From Ceratotherium simum simum (taxonomy: Eukaryota > Chordata > Mammalia > Perissodactyla > Rhinocerotidae): a DNA stretch of 64,000 nt. Of this stretch, positions 11,671 to 21,775 are shown piece after piece. The number at the start of each line of letters is the position of its first letter. Within the stretch, counting starts at the first letter, position 1. The notes below the pieces were generated by a model. That model was not told where the DNA came from. It did no database searches and was given only the letters and a program-made list of their open reading frames with translations. The DNA lies in contig NW_004454182.1 of assembly GCF_000283155.1 (NCBI RefSeq), positions 2,559,955 through 2,623,954 of the forward strand, given 5' to 3'. The position numbers and the translations under genes are program-made.

Positions 11671-14015
11671 AAAGAGTACTGTCTAAGGCAATACTTCTCA
11701 GATTACCCCTGATTCCCACAGCCATGTTGAATACCCCAGTATCCACCAGTGCTCTGTAGAGTCCACAACGTCCTAAAAGATTTAAGTGGAGATCTCTTGA
11801 TAGTGTTGCTTGGTGCTTTGAACATGAAACAACCAGCTATTGCTTACCTTTCAATTTAAATGAAATGGACACAGCCTATTCCAAAACAAGCCAGATGGGG
11901 AAGATGTTAAGATGCACAGGCTTGAGACGTCTTAGCCAGACTGTGTCAAAGGATGCTTTGATTGTAGAAATATAAAAGTTTTGGCCAAAGTTTTTCTTTT
12001 TTTATGCTCATTAGTATTATTTTATGTGTGCAGATATTTGAAATGCAAAAGGAAAAAGTACCATTAGCACAGACACAGTTCAAATATTTGAATTTAATGT
12101 TTTCTAGTCTGATATTTTATGGATACAGAACAGAAAAAATGGACACAAGGATTTGGGTAAAAAAGATAATTTCAACTGAGATATTAGCTATGGTTAATTT
12201 CTAGTGCTTAATCATGTCATATGAAAATGTGTTTTTGATATACTTTGTTTGATTTTGTACCCCCTTTTATGTTGATTTTTTAAACTTATATTTCTCTTGT
12301 CAACTGCTTCTTCTTCTGGGAAAAAACGTTGATTTCATTTAATTTTCTTTCTTGCTCCTATGTTTTCTCACCCAAATATTCTGTGAGTTGCATTCGTTGT
12401 AATTTATCTTCTTTCTTTTATTTTTCTTAACTCCAGGGCTAACAAAATTGACCCTAATAAAATTTAGAGTGCATTGAAACTGAAGAACAAGTACAAGAGC
12501 TACATGGAAAATAATTTTTGTTTCCACTCTCTATGCCAAGTTAAATCAGCACTGCCGGAAAATCATATCAGATATTAATATATCACCTATGTTTTACTAT
12601 TTGTGAAATTGTGAAGGCTATCTGAAAGTCTAGTGACATGATTGAAAGATCATGAGTCAATTTCATAGTTAATGAAAAAATTTATTGAATCCTATAAAAA
12701 ATTTGCTAAACGAAACATTTGATTATTAAAACTGGCATTAGTCACACAACTTTATTTTTCTTCTGAACAAAAAAAACACCTGTGTGCAAAGTAGAAGACA
12801 TGTGTTTATATCACAAAATTCCTGAATATTTTAGAAGTAGTTTCCTGGTTAAATGAAGCTAATACACTTAAGCTAGACAGGATAATATCACAATCAATTC
12901 CTAACAGAATCTTTCAGAGATGAAATATCGTGTGTATGTGTATGTATGTTAATTATAAACATTCTTTTTTCTGTCCATATTCAATTCAAATATTTTACTA
13001 AAAAAATTATAAGGGGATGTGATGTTTTGGAATCCAACATTTTAAAATAAGCTATAAGAACTGAAACTAGAATTCTGCTGTCTCCATATCTATTATTCTC
13101 TTCAATTGGGGAAAAAAAAAACACTTAAGAGATTTGCAATTTAATCTATTTTAGTGAAGGATGCATTTTCCATAGAATTACAGAGATTAAAATAAATGAG
13201 GCAAGCGTCAGGGGGAAGTCAGAAAGACACTTTTACTATTTGCAAATAGAATAACATACAGGAATGCTTTGTCAAACCGCTGAGCAAGCAAGAATTTTAC
13301 CATCTTGTTGTATAATCTACTGATTAAAAAGAATTTCTCCACATAGGCAATCATTTGTATCTGTAGCCTTTGGCAAGGTCTTTCCATACATTTCAAGTTG
13401 TACATTAAACTTCCTGCCAAAGACAGGTAGAATATCAAGCCTTGTCTATGCCTTCTTGTTTATGAAATAACCTACCACTAAGTCTTCCTTGAATATTTAT
13501 TGGAGCGTTGTGCGGTTTCAAGAGACAAATGAGTGATTCGCTTAGCAAGAAAGGAGACACTGATCAATAAAACGCTCTTTGTCTCTGATTTAAATTCATT
13601 CCAGCAACTTCAACAAAGTCCAATTATGATAACATTTGTAAAATTCACTTATTGCTAATCAGCAAAAATTTGACTTTAGTTTATTGCTTATTTAGAGTTA
13701 ATATGACAGACACAAATCACAACAGAATACTTCACAATTAAGGCATCATTTTTTTTTTAATCCTTAGAAAGGGAAAAAATGACAATTTAGATGGGACTTA
13801 AGGGGTTCTTGATGATTTATTAAGGTTATAACAGAGACCTAACAATACCCAAAGAAGAAAAGTACATCTTGAATTTAAGGGTATGATCTTGAGTAAACAA
13901 ACCATTATTTCCACCTGCCAACTCATATGTTTGGTCACACCTACTTATGTGCAAGTACATCTGTGCCAGAACTCTCTCTCTACCCTCCCCCGTCTCCTCC
14001 TTCCCCCTTCCCAAC
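11671..14015. other. Unannotated AT-rich stretch, about 2.3 kb
   Basis: No confident repeat or gene. Frames at 12004-12204, 12339-12527 and 13208-13438 are short, unsupported and on conflicting strands. A short TGTGTATGTGTATGTATG run lies near 12931. Confidence 0.4.
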
Positions 14016-14230
14016 ACACATGCATTCATTCGTTAATTCAACGGATACAAATAAAGCACTTCCTATGTTCAAGGCACCAGGCAGGAAAAAATAATGAAAA
14101 ACAACTTGTGCTCCAAAGAATTTGTAGCACGAAGAGGAGAGAAACATGTAAGCAATCATTGTTAATGAAGTGATGAGTGCTATGATGGACATGTGTTTGG
14201 ATAGTACAGAGGTAGAGAGTTTCACAATTT
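14016..14230 (-). mobile_element. LINE-2 (L2) 3' end relic, antisense
   Basis: The + strand shows the reverse complement of the L2 3' end: TGCATTCATTCGTTAATTCA near 14021, CACTTCCTATGTTCAAGGCA near 14058, a CTTGTGCTCCAAAGAATTTG block and AAACATGTAAGCAATCATTG near 14143. Three overlapping open frames on both strands here are unsupported. Confidence 0.6.
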
Positions 14231-14518
14231 ATTGATGGAAAAATGTTGAGAGATGCTAAGTTTCACAACAAATGTGTTAATGTGTGTCTTTAAGTGGGGA
14301 TAAATGCAAAGCCATTCTAAATTAAACATTTTTGGGGAAAAGGACATTTATGGGTGTCAGGTCAGAAAACATTTCAATGGAGATAGAATAGTGCTCAATT
14401 TTGTGAGTCAATATCTTTATACATTAAAAACATTTGTTAAATCAACTCATTTCTGTGGACTCAAAGATAGACTATATGGCCTAAAGGCAAAAATTTCAAG
14501 CCTTAAAATGTCAATTCT

Positions 14519-14770
14519 GGGGCTGATCTGGTGGCATAGTGGTTAAGTTCATGCATTCTGCTTTGGCAGTTGGGGGGTTTGTGGGTTCAGATCCCACGCG
14601 GGGACCTACACACCACTCATCAAGCCATACTGTGGTGGTGTCCTACATAAAAAATAGAGGAAGATTGCCACAGATGTTAGTTCGATGACAATCTTCCTCA
14701 AGCAAAAAGGGGAAGATTGGTAACAGATGTTAGCTCAGGCCCAATCTTCCTCATCAAAAAAAAAAAAAAA
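14519..14770 (+). mobile_element. ERE-related SINE, older subfamily
   Basis: Starts GGGGCTGATCTGGTGGCATA, has TGGCATAGTGGTTAAGTTC and GGGTTCAGATCCCA as decayed A and B boxes, ATCAAGCCATACTGTGGTGG, two GAAGATTG...GATGTTAG units and poly(A). Candidate TSD GTCAATTCT before and GTCACTTCT after the element, with one mismatch, fits its greater age. Confidence 0.9.
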
Positions 14771-15538
14771 GTCACTTCTACTGTTTTTCTGGTTTTAAAT
14801 AAATCAATTGTTGATTGATTGATTTGAATTTCATTATATTATACTTTATTATTTTATACTTCCTTATTTCGGTTTGATGTGTCTTGAACATAGCCTCTTA
14901 AGTTGCAACGAATACAGCGGTCCTTCTTAATTGAATTAAAATTCTTCTGTGTTTTTTTTTGTCCCTACATTTTTATAATTCACTTGTAACAATTTTGTCC
15001 ATTTAGAATAATGTGATTGTAATATTTATGTGTATTTTTATTTTAGCCCAGGAATTCTATAAGAAGTTTGCTTATTTTGCATTTTTACATGCCTACTCGG
15101 AAATAAAACAAAATACATTTTCATGTATATATCTTTTACTCTCTCAACATCTTCTCCTTTTCGCTCTCTTTCTATGTATAGATGTGTATGTATTTATATC
15201 AAAGAGAAAGAAACATTTTTGTCTACCTTTTATTTTTCTTAATGGAACTCTTGAGCATAAATTTTCCACTATATTATAATGGTCCTCTTTAACCACATAT
15301 GCATTTTTAACTCTCTATCACATGTCCAAAATATCAACACCTTTTTATAACTCAATTTGGCAAAATGAAAAAAATAAATTGAATGAAATAACATATATAG
15401 TAACAGGTGCTTTTGAGGGCGACTACAAATTTTCAAAGAATAAAAATGAATGGCAAATGGTTGTCAGTTAATAGAAGACAAGTTATTAAGCTAATGTTAG
15501 TATTATTTAAGTTAATTATAGTTGGACTATAGAGAAAT
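14771..15538. other. No recognised feature
   Basis: AT-rich. A 14811-14823 TTGATTGATTGATT run is a tiny tandem repeat. The frame at 15013-15279 is unsupported. Confidence 0.35.
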
Positions 15539-15970
15539 ATGAGTTTTTCATGCTATTTCAGGCTGTTTTCCAAAGCTTTACGATACTGCAGTGGTCATCT
15601 GGTTTTTTTCTTTCCAGGACCCCTTATTTCCTCTTCCCAACTGGCATTTGAGGTGGGGCTAACCTCGCCACCACCCGACCACATAGTGCTGGTGACACGC
15701 ATTGATGAAGGCTTGGCCAGGCTGTCTAGTTCCCTTTCAGCTAACGCCACCTGGTTTACTACAGATACGGACACAGAAGCAAAACAAGACTACTCAAAGG
15801 GTCCATTCCAAGGCTTTAGTGGAAACTTTTGGGAAATGAAATGTCTTCCTGCTAAAGAAGCTGAGCTAGTAGGACTTTTACCTGCAGCTTTTGGTGGTTG
15901 CCCTGCCAAAACAAAGAGTGGAACTGCCTTAGGGAAAAGCTAATAACACGGGAGAAAGCCAATTCCAGAG
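15539..15970 (+). other. GC-richer segment with a 134-codon open frame, probably an old repeat
   Basis: The frame 15539-15943 is open for 134 codons and the DNA at 15620-15960 is more GC-rich than its surroundings. A TTTTTTTCTTTCCAG tract near 15605, resembling a splice acceptor, precedes it. The translation has no domain, signal peptide or membrane segment that I recognise. Wording such as CTTTTGGGAAATGAAATGTC resembles mammal-wide old repeats, so I prefer a relic over an exon. A protein-level comparison with other mammals would settle it. Confidence 0.3.
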
Positions 15971-16064
15971 ATATTTACAGGCAGACTATCAAATTTTGTG
16001 CACATCTGGAAATATCAGTACCAGAAGCCAGCTTTTCCATTGGCTATTTCTGTATGAAAGGCCT

Positions 16065-16215
16065 TAATTTAACAAGCATTTCTTTGGTGACTATACTGTT
16101 CCAGGTACTAGGCAAGATAATTGGAACAAAGTGATAAATAAGATACATAGATCTCTAAGATACGTTCTCCAATGGAGAGAGACAGATACGTAAGCAAATA
16201 AGTTCATTAGAGTGT
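16065..16215 (-). mobile_element. LINE-2 (L2) 3' end relic, antisense
   Basis: Reverse complement of the L2 3' end: TATACTGTTCCAGGTACTAG near 16091, then TCCAATGGAGAGAGACAGAT and ACGTAAGCAAATAAG near 16168-16203. Part of this segment (16170-16214) and the DNA just right of it (to about 16300) reappear at 18.0-18.2 kb. Confidence 0.6.
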
Positions 16216-16300
16216 TGGAATGTTATGAGACAAATCTATTCAAAGCGTGGAAAGATAGACTGCAAAGAAAGAGGTAGTCAAAATAACGTAAAGAGAATAA

Positions 16301-16962
16301 AAAAAACCTAAAGTTTAAGGTTTATTGGATTTTCAATAGGCAAGCCTAGAGCAAATACATTTATAGGATACATTCTCTGTGAAAGGAGGAGTTTAAAAAA
16401 TAGACTGAGGCATGAATAGCAGAGTTTATGTAAAAAAATCTACAAGTGTTTATTTTTTTCATGTTACTAAACCTCTAGAACAAATTTTGTGTTATAACCT
16501 TTTGATTTATTTCTTTGACTAGTAAGAAATTGGACACACAGAACGCTTCAACACCTCCTAGATCAAAAAATTTATCACACTCATAATAATCATTGTAAAA
16601 TAGAGAGCTCCAAAGGCTGCTTGTATAAAATCTATATTGGGAAACAAATAAGATTTGTGGAATAATATATTAGTTTTTGTAGTGACTTTCAAAGGTAGAA
16701 TTTATAGATTTGGAAATAAACTGACATTTTTCTAACCAAAAGCCATTGAAAATGGCAATGTTGATTCATAGGATAGACAACTATACACGTGTTTGAAGAG
16801 TATTCGTGAGTAGTGAACTACTGCTATTTCACAGCCTGTAAGCAAAACATAAGTTCAGAAAACAAAATTATTTCAAAGGTGTCTACAATATTTTGTTCAT
16901 AAATCTATAATGAATGGAACGTGTTATAGCTAAATAAAGAACTAGCGAATATATACTAGGAA
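16301..16962. other. No recognised feature
   Basis: AT-rich, single-copy-looking sequence between the L2 relic and the hairpin. No gene is visible. Confidence 0.35.
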
Positions 16963-17080
16963 ATATTTGATGCCTCGTAATATCACTGCTAGTATAATAA
17001 TAGTCATTTATTAAATTATTTATTAAACAACAAATCATAAATGGCTGTTATAATAACTGATATTATGAGGCATCAAATGT
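16963..17080. repeat. Long imperfect inverted repeat (hairpin)
   Basis: Arm 16965-16985 (ATTTGATGCCTCGTAATATCA) is complementary over all 21 bases to 17058-17078, with one G.U-type pair. Complementarity resumes further in around TAGTCATTTA (17000-17010) and TAAATGGCTG (17038-17047). The loop is about 30 bases. It may be a small DNA-transposon derivative (MITE) or a hairpin-RNA-like sequence. No family was recognised. Confidence 0.7.
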
Positions 17081-17915
17081 CATTTGGTTTACATGGTTAT
17101 TCATGATGATATATTTCAAAATTTATTATGTTCTCCACATTAATCTATTTGGAAAAAAAATCTATGTAATTTCTTAGAAATAAAATCATTAATGGACTTA
17201 TCAATAGATAATTCAGAAAATTTAACTCTGGCTTTTATAAATAGGAATTCAAGAATATGTGTTCCATTCTTAATTTTTAGAGGTCATAATACTGGATCAT
17301 AAATTATTCACTTAATGATCTTTGTTCTTTCATTTGCTGCTACTCTTAAGAAGTAAGAGTGAAGCTATTAGTTGGAAACAAACAAGAAAGCAAACTTCTG
17401 TAGCATTAGGTTAGCTCTAGCTCATAAAGGAAGGAAGTGCTCCTACTCCTCTGGAGAACCTAGTTCTAAAAATAGCTATCAGCATGGTGGAGATGATGAA
17501 TCCTCGTCTTCCCAAATTTAATGAGTGTGGGCTATTTAAATTTTTAACTAATTATTTTTATTTTTTACTCTGAATTAGGCAAAACATTAGGTTAAAAAAT
17601 TTCAATACTATTAATATTATTTAATAAATTAGGTATAATTAGTGTGCCATTATTTTGTTTTCAATGCAGAAATTATACAACCTAAAATTGCCTATATTTC
17701 ACTTAACTATTATTTTAATTTAACTTCAAGTAGATACTTGAAGTGAACATTTATTAAAGCATAAAATATGTAACAACATTTTAAAAATTACAAAATTAAA
17801 CAAAATAGAAGAAACACTCTTTTCTGACATTCAGCAGCAGGAAAAGCAGAGTTATGATCACTGAAAGAAGAGAAACCAAGAAGTGAGTTCTAGTCTTGCC
17901 CAAGCTTCCTGCCTG
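17081..17915. other. No recognised feature
   Basis: AT-rich sequence without a confident repeat or gene. Confidence 0.35.
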
Positions 17916-17939
17916 TGTATATCTATTTATATCTATCTA

Positions 17940-17971
<32 letters not shown>

Positions 17972-18004
17972 CCTGTCTGTCTGTCTATCCTCTCTCTCTC
18001 TCTA
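17916..18004. repeat. Compound microsatellite (TATC/TC/CTGT)n
   Basis: Interleaved runs of TATC, TC and CTGT, for example CTATCTATCTATCTATCTAC near 17955 and CTGTCTGTCTGTC near 17971. The open frame across it, rich in Leu, Ser, Ile and Tyr, is only the translation of the tandem repeat. Confidence 0.95.
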
Positions 18005-18300
18005 TGGTTTTGGAATGTATAAGACAAATATGTTCAAAATATAGAAAGACTGCAAAAAAAGAGGTAGACAAAACAATGTAAAGAGAGTAAAAACATGTAT
18101 TTTCCAACTTTTTGAGTAGAAGTTGTTATATATATATATAACAATGGAGAGAGACAGATATATAAGCACATAAGTTTATTAGAGTTCTACATATATATAT
18201 ATATAACAACTTCTACTCAAAAAGTTGGAAAATATATTTTGTTTATATATATATAAATAGTTGTTTTATATAACAACTTCTACTCAAAAAGTTGGAAAAT
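18005..18300. repeat. Palindromic rearranged block with copies of upstream DNA
   Basis: Contains, in order: 18006-18092, similar to 16212-16300; an arm at 18098-18140; 18142-18186, similar to 16170-16214 (40 of 45 bases identical); the exact reverse complement of the arm at 18192-18234; and a third, direct partial copy of the second arm at 18267-18300. The arms share the core ACTTTTTGAGTAGAAGTTG and end in (TA)n. The two upstream segments appear here in swapped order. Confidence 0.85.
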
Positions 18301-18924
18301 ACAATATCTGAAATGAAAAATTCACTATGTGGGATTAACAACATATAAGACACTAGAGAATAAAAGATTAGTGAACTCGAACACATAACAATAGAATTTA
18401 TCAAAAATGAAGCAAAGAGAGAAATGTGACTGAAATTAATAAACAGATCTTCAGATACATGTCAGAAAATATCAAATGGTTTATCATAAATGAGACTGAA
18501 ATCCAAAAAGGAGAATCATCCAAAAAATATATCTGAAAGTGGTTTAAACATTCCAAATTTGATGAAAACTAAACCCCACAAATTCAAGAAGTTCAACTAA
18601 TTCCAAACAATGTAAACAGACATAAACATATCTATATGCATAAACAAACCACATCAAAGATCATCATAAAGAAATTGCCAAACACCAGTGATAAAGAGAA
18701 AATACTATGTACAGTCAGAATAAAATGACTGATAGACACACAACAACAAGGATAGGATTTAGGGTAGACTTCTTATCTGAAACTATGCAAGCCAGAAGAA
18801 AATGTACTGATAACTTTAAAGAAGTAAAAGAACAAAAAAAACAACAACTAGAAAAACCTGCCAACTAAGAACTATATACCCAGTGAAAATATCCAGGCAA
18901 AATAAAAAATTTTTTCAGACAAAT
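18301..18924 (+). mobile_element. Old LINE-1 (L1M-type), left part
   Basis: Sense-strand L1M text: TATCTGAAATGAAAAATTCA near 18305, GATTAGTGAACTCGAACACA near 18367, ATCTGAAACTATGCAAGCCA near 18776, ATACCCAGTGAAAATATCCA near 18878, TTTTTCAGACAAAT at 18911-18924. It continues at 20377 after a younger L1 insertion. No long reading frame survives. Confidence 0.8.
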
Positions 18925-19190
18925 GACATTTCTCCAAAGAAGATATACAGATGGTCAACAGGCACATGAAAAGATGTTCAACATCATTAACTATCAGGGA
19001 AATGCAAATCAAAACTACAATGAGATATCACCTCACATCCATCAGAATGGCTATAATAAACAACACAGGAAACAAGTGTTGGAGAGGATGTGGAGAGAAG
19101 GGAACTCTCATACACTGCTGGTGGGAGCGCAAACTGGTTCAGCCACTGTGGAAAACAGTATGGAGATTCCTCAAAAAATTAAGGATAGAA

Positions 19191-19550
19191 AAGATGAATT
19201 TGTGACAACATGGACGGACATTGAGGATATTATGCAAAGTGAAATAAGTCAGAGGGAGAAGGTCAAATACTGTATGATTTCCTTCATTAAGTAGTAGATA
19301 ATAACAACAATAAACAAACCCATAGAAACAGAGATTGGATTGGTGGTTACCAGAGGGGAAGGGGGGAGGGAGGAGGGTGAAAGGGATAATTCAGGACATG
19401 TGTGTGGTGATGGGTTGTAATTAGTATTTGGGTGGTGAACATGATGTAATCTATGCAGAAATAGAAGTATAATGATGTACACCTGAAATTTATACAATGT
19501 TATAAACCAATGTTACTGCAATAAACAAAAAATTAAAAAAAAAAAAAAAA
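19191..19550 (+). mobile_element. Second L1 3' fragment nested in the L1
   Basis: A second copy of the same L1 3' UTR, from TGTGACAACATGGACGGACA (19201) to a poly(A) ending at 19550. Host L1 sequence stops at AAGGATAGAA (19190) and resumes at GAACTACCATACGATCCAGC (19551), almost exactly where it left off, so nested insertion is the simplest reading. A clean TSD is not visible because the junctions are A-rich. Local recombination between L1 copies remains possible. Confidence 0.7.
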
Positions 19551-19616
19551 GAACTACCATACGATCCAGCTATTCCACTGTTGGCTATTTATCCAAGGAC
19601 ATGAAAACACCAGTGC

Positions 19617-19842
19617 TGGGCCGGCCCCGTGGCTTAGCGGTTAAGTGCGCGTGCTCCGCTCACTGCTGGTGGCCCAGGTTCGGATCCCGGGCACACACCG
19701 ATGTACCGCTTCTCCGGCCATGCTGAGGCCACATCCCACATACAGCAAATAGAAAGATGTGCAGCTATGACATACAACAATCTACTGGGGCTTTGGGGGG
19801 AAAAATAAATAAATAAAAATCTTTAAAAAAAAAAAAGAAAGA
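19617..19842 (+). mobile_element. ERE SINE, short form with AATAAA/TCTTT tail
   Basis: Head TGGGCCGGCCCCGTGGCTTA, B-box-like GGTTCGGATCCC, body GGCCATGCTGAGGCCACATC and CTACTGGGGCTTTGGGGGG, then AATAAATAAATAAAAATCTTT and an A-rich end. TSD AACACCAGTGC at 19606-19616 and 19844-19854. It lies inside the L1, so it is younger than that element. Confidence 0.95.
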
Positions 19843-20376
19843 GAACACCAGTGCATAAAAATACATGCACCCCTGTGTTCATTGCAGCATTATTCACAAT
19901 AGCCAAGACTTGGAAGCAATGTAAGTGCCCATCAAGGGACAAATGTATGAAGATGTGGTATCTATACACCATGGAATCCTGCTCAGCCATAAGAAACGGT
20001 GAAATCCAGCTATTTGTAACAACATGGATGGACATTGAAGGTATTATGCTAAATGAAATAAGTCAGAGAGAGAAGGTCAAATACAGTATGATCTCACTCA
20101 TAAGTAGAAGATAAAAACAACATAAACAAACACATATAGACAGAGATTGGATGGTTACCAGAGGGGAAGGGAGGAGGGAGGCGGGCAAAAGGGATGATTA
20201 GGCACATGTGTGTGGTGATGGATTAGAATTAGCATTTGGGTGGTGAACATGATGTAATCTGTGCACAAATAGAAGTATAATGATGTACACCTGAAATATA
20301 TAAGCCAATAAGCCAATGTTACAGCAATAAAAATAAATAAATAAAGTATATCTTATGGTTTGCAAAGAAAAAAAAA

Positions 20377-21130
20377 CAGTCAATAAAATGTGTCACCAAC
20401 AGGTTTGCAATATAAGAAATATAAGCAGAAGGAAAATGATACCAGACGGATATTTGGATCTACAGAAAAAAATGAAGAAAGACAAAAATGGCAAATATGT
20501 GAGTAAGTATTGAAGCAGATTTTTTTTTGTTTTAATTTTTAAAATATAATTGACTAAAGCAAAAATAGTAACAATGTATTTTGGGATTCGTAATTCATGT
20601 AGAAGTAAAATGTATGAAAGCAGTTGTGCATAGGGCTGGTGGGGGGAAGGAAAGCATATAAATATAAGGGGCTTATGTTGAATATGAGGTGACAATATTC
20701 TTGAAAGGTAGAATACGCACATTTTAAATGCTAGAACAGCTGTTGAAAAATATTAACAAAAAAATATAAGCAATAAGCCAAAACAGTATATAAAATGGAA
20801 TTCTAAAATATAATCAATAGAAGTAGATATAAAATATGGTCAATAGAAAATAGATCTTTTCTTACCTTCAAAAGGCAAAATCACAAGGGATAAAAAAATA
20901 TACTTTAAAGTTAATAAAATTCCTTCAAAAGAAGGCAAAAAAGATCTAAAAGAAACAAAAAGAAGAAACAGACAGAAAACTTAAGACAAATGGCAGTCAA
21001 TGGATTTCAACACAACCATAATGATGGTTTGATAATGATGGAAATTTAAATGTGCTAAATATTTCAATTAAAGTACAGAGATTGTCACATTGAACAAGAC
21101 CCAAGTAGGTATTGCCTACCAGTGATCCAC
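20377..21130 (+). mobile_element. Old LINE-1 (L1M-type), middle part
   Basis: Resumes the L1M broken at 18924: TATAAGAAATATAAGCAGAA near 20411, GGCAAATATGTGAGTAAGTA near 20490, ATTGACTAAAGCAAAAATAG near 20549, AATGTGCTAAATATTTCAAT near 21049, AGAGATTGTCACATTGAAC near 21077. Non-coding relic. Confidence 0.7.
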
Positions 21131-21775
21131 TTTAGGAGTAAAGAGGCTTCACCCCTTCCTTCTGGTTGGAAAGTGGACCTGGTAAAGAACCATCAGGGAC
21201 CATGCAAATAAAGACTCCTTTGTAAATAAACATTAATCATTTCAGAAAGCTGAGAAGGGAGTGATGTCAGCAACATGGCTGATTAAGATGTCCCTTGTTG
21301 TATTCCCACCTCAACAACAATAATTTGGCATCCACCCATGGACAAAAGTGCCTTTGGGGGAGCTGTGGGATCCAGCACCAAGGGACCTGGGGGGTAGTCT
21401 TGCTCACCTGAGCATTGAGTAATAGGCAGACAGACTTTGGTCCCAGCTGTGGCCCGTGAACCAGCTCCAGCTCCCGGTTTCCTATGGGAAACCCTCGAGA
21501 ACACTGATTTAGGCAATCGCCCATGGAAAAGAGAGCCTTTGTGGAAATTCAGGTTTCCAGAAGACAAGTTCTAACATACCTTTGGAGCAAAAGAAATATG
21601 AGTTCGGATGCACTGAAGAGGGTAAGAGGAATAGTTTGACTCTACCCACATCATCCCACTTCAAGGTGGCACAGCTCAGTGCTAAGAGAGTTTCTTAGCC
21701 CACATTTTCTCCTGTAGGGGAAAGTGAGAGAGTGTGAGTGAGCTCCAAGCTCACATACTTCTACATAAGCCAGTG
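21131..21775 (+). mobile_element. GC-richer block, possibly an L1 5' UTR
   Basis: Sits between L1M segments where the ORF2 endonuclease region would be expected. It contains AGTGATGTCAGCAACATGGC near 21259, GAGCTGTGGGATCCAGCACC near 21360, GCTCACCTGAGCATTGAGTA near 21402 and TTTCTCCTGTAGGGGAAAGT near 21708, which resemble L1 5' UTR text of laurasiatherian mammals. Minus-strand frames 21267-21567 are shadows. The identification is tentative. Confidence 0.4.

Larger units (their letters stand above)
18925..20376 (+). mobile_element. 5'-truncated perissodactyl-type L1 with nested insertions
   Basis: Starts in the ORF2 3' end (ACATTTCTCCAAAGAAGATA) and runs through the 3' UTR. Frame 18951-19205 still spells the ORF2 C-terminal Cys/His motif (residues C-W-R-G-C...H-C-W-W). 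It is inserted in the older L1M: CAGACAAAT at 18916-18924 and CAGTCAATA at 20377-20385 are the likely TSD. The host L1 is split at 19190/19551 by another L1 fragment and at 19616/19843 by an ERE. The usual AATAAATAAATAAA tail at 20332-20345 is followed by 22 extra bases and a second A-run at 20368-20376. Confidence 0.85.

Noticed and set aside
17896..18081. Leu/Ser/Ile/Tyr-rich frame that looks like a membrane peptide
   Set aside because: Translation of the TATC/TC microsatellite.
16170..18186. Treating the 16 kb and 18 kb similarity as two independent L2 copies
   Set aside because: L2 copies are too old to agree at about 89 percent over A, and similarity extends past the L2-like part into B; local duplication fits better.
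18923..19294. Frames with an ORF2-like Cys/His motif, considered as a functional L1 protein
   Set aside because: The L1 is 5'-truncated and interrupted. Only the C-terminal tip remains.
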